A stretch of DNA of 64,000 bases, taken from positions 62,001 through 126,000 of the forward strand of contig JAOMWM010000002.1 of the NCBI GenBank assembly GCA_028357285.1, in the 5' to 3' direction. The first letter of the stretch is position 1; each line of letters opens with the position of its first letter. The DNA is from Schleiferiaceae bacterium. Its GTDB lineage: Bacteria; Bacteroidota; Bacteroidia; Flavobacteriales; Schleiferiaceae. Under the pieces are notes generated by a model that searched no databases, had not been told where the DNA came from, and worked only from the letters and a program-made list of their open reading frames with translations. This document shows, piece after piece, positions 46,741-54,900 of this stretch. The position numbers were made by a program, and so were the translations under genes.

Positions 46741-49224
46741 TTAGAACATGTCCATATCCATTCCTCCACCACCGCTTCCACGGTCCATTTGACGACGACG
46801 GCGTTGTACTTCGCCAAAGTTGTAGGTTAGACCGGCTTCAACAATGCGGTTGCTCCAGCGGAATTGCCCCTCTTGGTAGAAATTGGGGCCCATGGATTCG
46901 TAATTCCATCCCATGGTATTGAAGAGGTCCCGGCAATTGATGGACAGGTTCAAACGGTCGTTCATGAACCCTTGTTTGAATCCACCGCCCATAAAATAGA
47001 ACGGACGGCCTATGCCCTGCGCCATAACACGTTTACTGCGGTAATTCCCCATGATTTGTAAGCTCGCGCCTTTCCAAAGCGGCGTGCTCACCATAGTGTT
47101 CAAACCAAAACCATATCCGCTGTTGACCCAGCCGCGGCCGTCGATATCGCCGCTGACCTGGCTGTAAAAATAATTTCCTCCGAGCGTCGCGAACGCACCT
47201 TTGCTGCCGAGACGGCCGCGGAAATTAAAGTCCATACCCACATCTTCGCCATTATTGAGGTTTTTATGGGTGGTCGTGTTGATCCCGTTGGTGTCGACTT
47301 GGCTGAACCAAGTAATGAGATTGCTCTTATCCCGGAAGTAGACGTTTGCGCTCAGGGTAGAACCTTTTTTCAAAATGTGCGTGTACCCTACTTCATACGA
47401 TCCTGTGAACTCTGGAAGGAGGTACGGATTTCCTTGACGAAGGTTGAATGGATCGCTGTAGTCAATAAATGGGTTGAGCTGTCGACCACCGGGGCGCTGG
47501 ACACGGCGGCTGTAACTGAAATTAAGTTCACGTCCACGCGCGATCTCGTAGGTCATGAACGCACTGGGATATATTTGGAAATAGTCATTGACGAAGGTCG
47601 AATCCTGAGTGATTTGTGTGGCCTCGATGTTCGCTTGTTCTGCGCGAAGTCCCAACTGGAAGCCCCACGGACCCTTTTTGAAGCCGTAGTTTGCGTAGGC
47701 AGCGAAAATATCTTCAGAGTATAAAAATTCATTTACTGAAAGGGGATCTAACGTGGCGATGCCCGTGTTGATGTCGGTATTCGTTCTATTGAAGCCGTCG
47801 AGATCATCGCGAAGAATCATCTTCACACCCACCTCTAATTTGCGGTCCTCGTTCCACTTCTTGACGTAATCGGCTAAACCGTTAAACTCCCATTGGTCGC
47901 CAAAACTTTCTGTTGCATAGCGCAGTGATGGCGATTTAATGCTCCCTGAGTTAAGCGTATCTTGTTCAAAGACCATGTCGTCGTGACGGTTTCCGTCGGT
48001 GTAACTGAACCGGACGTTGAGTTCCTCGCCTTTTTTCGGTTTGTAGTCGTAAATAAGGTCGGCACTGTTGTTCCAACGAATGCCGTTTTCTTCATTCGCC
48101 TGGAGAATGGTATAGATGCTCGTTGGCGTGGTCCAATCCGTGGTTTTCTCTTCCGAACGCGGACGCAACCCTTGATTGATGGTGCCTTGAAGCGTGAGGG
48201 TATGTTTGTCGTTCGGGGTCCAATCGATCCCCGTTTTAACATTGTTTCCATTGCGACCGCCCAGTCCATCCGTCACTTGCTCAAAGCTGTAGGTGCCGTC
48301 CGTAAGGTAATTTTCACGATTTGCCCACGAACTGCGTGGGGTAAACCCTGAACTGTGTCCTGCATTAAAAAAGAGGTTCACGTTATCCACCTTGTAGTTC
48401 AAATTGAGTCCACCGCGCACGCGATCTGCTCCCGAATAGGAGGCATTGACCGATCCATTTAAACCTTGCAACGCCGATTTCTTCAATACGATATTGATCA
48501 TACCCGCAGTACCGTCCGGGTCGTATTTTGCGCTTGGATTCGTCATCACTTCAATCTTCTCAACACTATTGCCCGGTAAACTTTGCAACAACGCGGTAAG
48601 GTCCTCCCCTGTGAAACGCGAAGGGCGCCCGTCGATCATAATGCGCACTGCACTAGAACCGCGGAGCGTGATGTTGCCATCGAGGTCCAATTCCACCGAC
48701 GGTATATTTTCAAGAATGTCCGTCGCAGAACCCGTCTTACTTAAGATCAGCTTCGAAGGATCGTACACTTTGCGGTCGATCTCATTCGTCATGAACTGGC
48801 GTTCCGCTTGCACGGTTACTTCGTCAAGCTCTACTCCAGAATGTTGTAGGCCAATTTCACCGAGCGACTGCTCCACACCTTCACGCCCTAAACGTACTTC
48901 CTGCGTCTTCGTTTTGTACCCTACATACGCAAATTCGATCACGTTAGGACCGAGCGTAATGCCTTCGATTTTGAACTGGCCACGATCGTTGGTCATTCCC
49001 CCGGTAACGAGTTCTTCACTCATTTTGTGGGTGACTTTCACCGCAGCAAACGCAAGCGGTTCTTTGGTTTCAGCGTCCACCAATTTTCCGGTGATCACAC
49101 CAATTTTCGGGAGTTTAGAAGGGTCGAAATTTCCGCCGCGCTGGGCGCCCGGTTGCTGGGCGTGGAGTGTTCCGGTCAAAATCACGGTGAGAAATAGGAG
49201 TAGGGTGTTGCTTAGGTTCTTCAT
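46741..49224 (-). CDS. TonB-dependent receptor-like outer membrane protein
   Basis: ATG 49224 gives the signal peptide MKNLSNTLLLFLTVILTGTLHA. The ORF track extension to 49269 is not supported. The mature protein begins with a Gln/Gly-rich stretch, then a carboxypeptidase-regulatory-like domain (ITGKLVDAETKEPLAFAAVKV). A plug follows (KTGSATDILENIPSVELDLDGNITLRGS; VEKIEVMTNPSAKYDPDGTAGMINIVLKK) and then a large OMP_b-brl_3-type barrel. The C terminus is MDMDMF after a Gly-rich run, with the terminal aromatic typical of barrels. It is not a SusC because no SusD is adjacent. The cargo is unknown; iron complexes or peptides are possible. Confidence 0.85.
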   Translation of the reverse strand: MKNLSNTLLLFLTVILTGTLHAQQPGAQRGGNFDPSKLPKIGVITGKLVDAETKEPLAFAAVKVTHKMSEELVTGGMTNDRGQFKIEGITLGPNVIEFAYVGYKTKTQEVRLGREGVEQSLGEIGLQHSGVELDEVTVQAERQFMTNEIDRKVYDPSKLILSKTGSATDILENIPSVELDLDGNITLRGSSAVRIMIDGRPSRFTGEDLTALLQSLPGNSVEKIEVMTNPSAKYDPDGTAGMINIVLKKSALQGLNGSVNASYSGADRVRGGLNLNYKVDNVNLFFNAGHSSGFTPRSSWANRENYLTDGTYSFEQVTDGLGGRNGNNVKTGIDWTPNDKHTLTLQGTINQGLRPRSEEKTTDWTTPTSIYTILQANEENGIRWNNSADLIYDYKPKKGEELNVRFSYTDGNRHDDMVFEQDTLNSGSIKSPSLRYATESFGDQWEFNGLADYVKKWNEDRKLEVGVKMILRDDLDGFNRTNTDINTGIATLDPLSVNEFLYSEDIFAAYANYGFKKGPWGFQLGLRAEQANIEATQITQDSTFVNDYFQIYPSAFMTYEIARGRELNFSYSRRVQRPGGRQLNPFIDYSDPFNLRQGNPYLLPEFTGSYEVGYTHILKKGSTLSANVYFRDKSNLITWFSQVDTNGINTTTHKNLNNGEDVGMDFNFRGRLGSKGAFATLGGNYFYSQVSGDIDGRGWVNSGYGFGLNTMVSTPLWKGASLQIMGNYRSKRVMAQGIGRPFYFMGGGFKQGFMNDRLNLSINCRDLFNTMGWNYESMGPNFYQEGQFRWSNRIVEAGLTYNFGEVQRRRRQMDRGSGGGGMDMDMF

Positions 49225-49337
49225 GTCTAATAGACGCGTATTGGGGTCAAAAGGTTTAATACTCAGCAATTTTCTTGCTAAGACACGCGAAGATAAGGTA
49301 CTTCTGTCGCCTAAACTGTTGGTGATGTGTTAACGCC

Positions 49338-50057
49338 CTAAACGGCCCGGTAACCGAGGCTATTTTTAACGTGAATGCGGCGCAAGAATAATTGGATCAA
49401 CCAAAAATTCAAGGCAGCGAAAACCTCGAAGAATACCACATGGAGGTAGGCAAAGCTTTCGCTCGTAATGATCAGTGGGTTATCTGCGATTGGGGGTTCC
49501 ATGAGGTACATGTAATTTCCACCGGTCAGTAGATTTACACCAAGCGCAATAAGCGCCATGAGTTGTATTCGACCGAAGCTGCGGAGCCACGCCCACTTCT
49601 TGAGGCGATTGTGCTGTACCACAATAATGTAAAAGCCCACCGCGATGATGGATGCGTGGTTTACGTAGTAGTCAAAGGCGTAAACCACGTTGATACCGTG
49701 GGTAAATTCTGGAGTAAGCAAGCTTTGCAAACCACCTGCAATGCCAGTGAAGGTGACCAATTCTCCCATCCAGCGTTTACCGGTAAAAAAGTAACCGATG
49801 AGCAAGAGTCGCGAGAAGCCGCACATGTGAAATAGCAAGGAACTGCCCCAGCTAAATTCGCCTCGAGAAATGGAAAGTCCCGTCATCGCGAGGTACGCAG
49901 CCACTAAAACCAGTGCCCAACCGCGCTCAAATTTTCTTCGGGCTACAGGACCTAATTGGCCGCCCAACCACAGCGGGAAGAGGATGACAAATAGTGCTGC
50001 CGCCCAGCCAAACCAGTACAGTACATCTCCAGGAGATAATGCAACATGCAAGTCCAT
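49338..50057 (-). CDS. YwaF/TIGR02206-family integral membrane protein
   Basis: This 239-residue polytopic protein has about seven hydrophobic segments. The family pattern is seen in LLFHMCGFSRLLLIGYFFTGKRWMGE and HASIIAVGFYIIV, and in LTGGNYMYLMEPP near the end. The function of the family is unknown. It lies between the TonB-dependent receptor and prohibitin genes, and a terminator upstream separates it from the latter. Confidence 0.78.
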   Translation of the reverse strand: MDLHVALSPGDVLYWFGWAAALFVILFPLWLGGQLGPVARRKFERGWALVLVAAYLAMTGLSISRGEFSWGSSLLFHMCGFSRLLLIGYFFTGKRWMGELVTFTGIAGGLQSLLTPEFTHGINVVYAFDYYVNHASIIAVGFYIIVVQHNRLKKWAWLRSFGRIQLMALIALGVNLLTGGNYMYLMEPPIADNPLIITSESFAYLHVVFFEVFAALNFWLIQLFLRRIHVKNSLGYRAV

Positions 50058-50117
50058 TCGCGATTTTGTTCGTTCGTTTCAGTCGTAGTGCTAGGTCGAC
50101 GGGGACTCCGAATATAA

Positions 50118-50144
50118 AAAAAGGCGGCCATGTGGCCGCCTTTC
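50118..50144 (-). terminator. Terminator after the prohibitin gene
   Basis: AAAGGCGGCCA-TG-TGGCCGCCTTT is a near-perfect 11-bp inverted repeat. On the minus strand it is followed by a run of seven T residues. It lies 28 bases past the prohibitin stop. Confidence 0.85.
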
Positions 50145-50171
50145 TATCTCAATTTTAATCAGTTGAACCGA

Positions 50172-50981
50172 TTAGTTATTTCCCAATATCAAAGGAAGTC
50201 CATCGCTTCCACCTACTACGATCACTTTACTGTTCGGACTTTCTGCCAACTTCAAGGTGGCATCAATCCCTTTGTCTTGAAGAATCTTGTCCGTAAGTGA
50301 CTGGCTCAACAAACGGTTCGCTACTGCTTTACCCTCTGCTTCAATACGCTGACGTTCTGCCTCTTTTTGAGCTCGAGTCAAACGGAATTCATATTCTAAA
50401 GAAACCTGCTCTTGCTCCAGCTTACGCTCGATCGCTTGCTTCAATTTATCCGGTAACCCTACATCACGAATCAAAACTGCATCCAATTCAATGTATTTAT
50501 CCTTGATGCGATCTGCAGCCAATTCAAAAATCTCCGTCTGGATGCTATCACGCTTCGAACTGTAAAGCTCTTCAGGTAAATATTTACCGATGATTTCGCG
50601 CGTTGCAGAACGAATTTCCGGTATGATAATGCGCTCATGGTAATTCTCACCTACTTCATTGTGTAAGTAGCCAATTTTATCTTGGAACGGACGGTAACGG
50701 TAGGAAAGCTCGGCACGAATGGTCAAACCGTTCGCACTCAGTACCTCCATTACGGAGCGGTCTTCCTGAATACGCGTGCTGTAGATAAACATGCGGTTCC
50801 ACGGCGCGATGATTTTCAAACCTTGGTCGTAGACACGGTCCACTTTAAGACCTTTAACTAGATCGTATTGAACACCCGCTTCACCGGATTCAATTTTAAC
50901 AAACAATCGTGACGAAAACACGAGGATTAAGAGGAAGGCTGCAAATGCAGGGATCAACCACTTTGGAAAAGAATTATTCAT
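50172..50981 (-). CDS. Prohibitin-family (SPFH/band 7) membrane protein
   Basis: This 269-residue protein has one N-terminal membrane anchor (LIPAFAAFLLILVFSSRLFV). The SPFH domain follows (ESGEAGVQYDLVKGLKVDRVYDQGLKII, AELSYRYRP) and then a coiled coil (LEQEQVSLEYEFRLTRAQKEAERQRIEAEGKA, about 190-225). Such proteins form large membrane rings that scaffold proteases such as FtsH and organise lipid domains. The gene appears monocistronic. The 189 bases upstream hold AT-rich DNA with no feature I can support. Confidence 0.88.
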   Translation of the reverse strand: MNNSFPKWLIPAFAAFLLILVFSSRLFVKIESGEAGVQYDLVKGLKVDRVYDQGLKIIAPWNRMFIYSTRIQEDRSVMEVLSANGLTIRAELSYRYRPFQDKIGYLHNEVGENYHERIIIPEIRSATREIIGKYLPEELYSSKRDSIQTEIFELAADRIKDKYIELDAVLIRDVGLPDKLKQAIERKLEQEQVSLEYEFRLTRAQKEAERQRIEAEGKAVANRLLSQSLTDKILQDKGIDATLKLAESPNSKVIVVGGSDGLPLILGNN

Positions 50982-51170
50982 GTAGTTCTTTTAGTATTAA
51001 TTACACGGTTAAAATAGCAAATATCCTACCAACCTGTTTCGGGTGTCAGAGTGTCGGGGTATTTACGGATTTTGTCCGATTTCGGCTGATTTTCCCTCTA
51101 TTTTCAGCGAATTTTTGATTTTTTCGCCGATTTTTTATTGAAATCTAGCATTTTCCCCAAACTGCCTGCG

Positions 51171-51896
51171 CTACACAAACAGCTCTTTCAGCACGTCTAA
51201 ACTCTTGAAGGTGCCAAATCCATCGAGGTGAATGTTCATGTACCTGCTCAATCCATCCATTAAATCTGAGCGGCCCTGCTTGGATATGCCCAGCGGCCCG
51301 TCAAAATTCCACTCCAATGCAATCCGGAGGTATTCGCTCGCTTCCGGCTGAAGATACCCGTGCAGCAGGGGCGGTTCCGGGACGAAGTTGCCGTTGTGGA
51401 GGTCGAAATAATTGGTCCCGTTCGACGCATTGAGGTTGGGAGCGAATCCCAGGTAGGTGGTTAATCGGGCCCAAACAGCGAGGTGAAAGGCGGGCGGAAT
51501 AGGATCTATGGTATCTAGCGCCAGGCACGCGGAACGGACAAAATCGAACTTTTCTGAATTCGCCTCCCCCGTCTGCAACACCTTTTGAAAGAGTTCAGAA
51601 AGGAAGAGCGCCAGCGCATTGCGCACGGGATCATACGGAATACTCGTGAAGGTCAGGTCCATCTTCGCCTCCTTGATGCGGTCCAGTTTTCCTTCCCCCT
51701 TGTTCGTATGGACCAATTCCAGCAAGGACAGCGGCAACAGCATAGAACTGCGCACCACCCCGCGCTTGCTCCCAACACTGTTCACCAGAAAACTCAATAG
51801 CCCAAATTCCTCCGTATACACGCGCACAATCCTACTGCTTTCGCCGTACTTCAGCGCGCTTAAAACAATGCCTTTACTATGGTGGTATTGAGCCAT
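51171..51896 (-). CDS. recO: DNA repair protein RecO
   Basis: This is a 241-residue RecO of normal length. The N-terminal OB fold (HHSKGIVLSALKYGESSRIVRVYTEEFGLLSFLVNSVGS) is typical, and the helical C-terminal half (ALFLSELFQKVLQTGEANSEKFDFV) agrees. The usual zinc-finger cysteines are absent, as in many Bacteroidota homologues. It loads RecA on gaps together with RecR. Confidence 0.9.
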   Translation of the reverse strand: MAQYHHSKGIVLSALKYGESSRIVRVYTEEFGLLSFLVNSVGSKRGVVRSSMLLPLSLLELVHTNKGEGKLDRIKEAKMDLTFTSIPYDPVRNALALFLSELFQKVLQTGEANSEKFDFVRSACLALDTIDPIPPAFHLAVWARLTTYLGFAPNLNASNGTNYFDLHNGNFVPEPPLLHGYLQPEASEYLRIALEWNFDGPLGISKQGRSDLMDGLSRYMNIHLDGFGTFKSLDVLKELFV

Positions 51897-51975
51897 GCCC
51901 TAAAATTAGGGAAGTCCCAGGGTCTTTAAACTTTTTGGAAAATAAGTTGTCTTAAAGATGTACCGAACCCCTTGA

Positions 51976-54900
51976 CTAATGGATCAACTCCACCATTCGA
52001 ACTTCCTCCCATCCGGTTCCTCGGATTCTCAACCAATATGAGCCTGCAGGAAGGGTTGATAAATCCAATTGCGTCGAACAAGGTGTGCGAAGTACATGTT
52101 CTCCACGTGCATTATACACCTCAACGAATTCAACGATTGCATTTGTTTGAATATGAATTGGCCCGGTGGTTGGTGCAGGGTAAATGATCAAGGAATTGGG
52201 TTTCAAATCAACAAGGCCAATATCATTTTTGATGTAAATCATTCGGACTTCTGTTTCCGTGCAACCCGCCGCATTTTCAGTCCCCAATGTCACGAAATAG
52301 GTACCTGGGGAATTGTAGGTGTGGAAGAGCGCGGAATCTGTCGAAGTGTTTCCATCTCCAAAAGACCATTGGCGGCTGATGGGGACTAGGGAAGAATCCG
52401 AGAAGAGAATAGGACCAAGTCCAGCCGTATCGGGATATACCCCATGGGTGAACAACACATCCGGCAGATTGACATTCATGGTTACCGTATCTCCGCCCAC
52501 TACATTCTGCGCAATAAGCATCACTACATAGGTGCCTGGTTTATCAAATGTGGTATTCGGATCCGTGGCGCTTGAAGAATTCCCATTGCCAAAATCCCAC
52601 AGGTACGAAGTAGCAGCAGTAGAGGTGTTGGCGAATGATACCTTGCCCTTACATGAATTGGTGATTTGGTAGGTAAAGTTCGCGGTAGGTGCCACTTGAG
52701 CGGTACCATTTACATAGATGATTCGAGTCGTATCGTTGCTCAATAACGTTAAAGTTCCAGAAGCATTTCCGGGAGTTTGGGCGGTGTAAGTAATGGGTAA
52801 CCATTCCCCATTTCCTACCCCAATATTTTTGGTTGTCCAACCGGGAATAAACTCATTGTTACTCGAACTGATATTCGAAATTTGCAGGGTATTACAGCCC
52901 GTATTTACGACAAGAACACTGTCATGAGCCCCACCGATGGAGGTAATAGTACCGTAATAAATAGAATCATTTGATAGGGCCAATTCTGGCAAGCTCATTA
53001 CCTCAAATTCGATAGGCAATCTGGCCAACGGTTTACTCGCATCGTTCGAGCTTATGAACAACGTCGTTTTATGGGTGCCCACAGCCAAACTGCTTGGGTC
53101 TAAAGTGATGGTTCGACTGTTTTGACCCGACGTATCTATACTCCCTTGATTCGGACCTGAAAAAGTAGCCCATGGACAGGAATTGTACTGTGCTACATTC
53201 ATGGTACAATATTGTCCAGTGTGGAACGTACCGTCGAACAAATACACATCAAGCTTAACAAAACCCTGATTCAAAGCATTTTGCAAAACTGATCCCGTGA
53301 AGTAACCCGAAATAGTATCATTGGTATAATCTGGTTTATCATTGTCGTAGAAGAATGCAGAACTAGTACCGTTTACGTAGATGTAAAATCTACTGGTGGA
53401 ACCTGAAAACTCTCCATTGATGATCATCTCATAGAACAATGTATCTGAGCTGATGACATTGTTGAAGGTATGGGTTACTTTCTGGTAATACTGAGACGGG
53501 TTATAATTCCACTCTTGCGTGTCAGTGGAATCATAGCGATCTCCTATTTGTAAGTGGTAGTTCAGAGTATCGAGTCCAATATTTTCTAGAGAAATAACCT
53601 TATTGATTGACCCTTTACATTGATTGACCGAGGCGTACAAGGTGGTATCTGGATCAAATTTGAGTTTGGCCGCACCTAAGCTTTCATAGCTCACACATAG
53701 CGCTAAGGTATCGGCATTCGTGTAGAAGGTGATGGTATCTTGGTGTACACCTAAGGACGGATGGTTCAGGGACAATGGGAAGGCACTAGAATCTGCTGGC
53801 GCTATTCTGACCCCTGGCAACGTAGCCCATGCAGAAAGTGAGGTATCTGTGGATGACATTGATTGCAGAAGAAGATCCGCACACCCAATGTTCTCCAATG
53901 AGAGGGTAGCAATGGTCCGTGCATTGTACGGCACCTCGCCAAGATCTATACAACCCGAGCCCGATGCCAACTCACCCTTGCCTTGTAGGTTGAATTGCAG
54001 CGGTAGAATAGTACTTGATTGAAGCGGATCATTTGTGCTGATCTCGATCACACATTCTTTAATACCGCTACGTAAACTACTAGAAAAAATCTGTCCTGTT
54101 ACTTGGGTAGAGTCCCCGCCGGTGATGAAACCTTGTGTCGGCGAAAGGCTTAACCACGAAAAATCAACAGATTTTCGGTCATAGGCTTCCTTCATGAGGT
54201 TATGAAGCAACAGCTTTATTTCATCATATACCTGCGCAAATGTGAATCCAAAATAAATCAACTTTCCATCCTCAAGATTCATGATGGAATAGATATGATC
54301 ATTGGCAGTTTTGGTGATAATATGCTGCGCAGGCGGCTTCACATGATTAAAGATCAATGAATACGCAGCGTTTTGAGCAGTGAAGCTGGTCACACCATTA
54401 GTATATGGCGGGACGTTACTCACACTTAAAAGTTGATTACTGTGATTCGAGCCCACGGTGGCGTTCATAAAGTCGATGGACAGAATCTTTGAGATGTTCG
54501 GGGAACCCATCACAACCATCGTTCCTCCCTTGGCGACGAAGCCTTGAAGGTCTGTTTCGATGTTTTGGTAATTTGAGGAAACAGCAATCGTTGTTACCGG
54601 CGGGAAGATGACGACATCCGCCCAAGATAATTGGGCAACAACATCTTGTACACTGTTGACTTTTTTGATTTGAATTAACGGATTCTCCTCTAATACATCC
54701 TCAATATTTCCTGCTAACGTGGCGAACACTTGAGCGTTGACCATGACCACGTTCAAATGGTTCTTTGGCGCCAAGGACCATCTCAAGGATGTGGCCGAAG
54801 GGGCGTCATTTCCTACGTAAAACTGAACGTCTATGGTATCTTGACAATCTAAGGATACGGCTGTTATAGAATCCTCACTCAAGGTTAAGGATGGGGCCTC

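Noticed and set aside
48446-49333. 295-residue plus-strand ORF
   Set aside because: It is antisense to the TonB-dependent receptor gene, is Ser/Pro-rich as expected for a shadow, and lacks any motif.
50982-51170. Small RNA or regulatory element in the AT-rich gap
   Set aside because: Repeated short T runs are present but no stable hairpin, promoter pair or small ORF could be supported.
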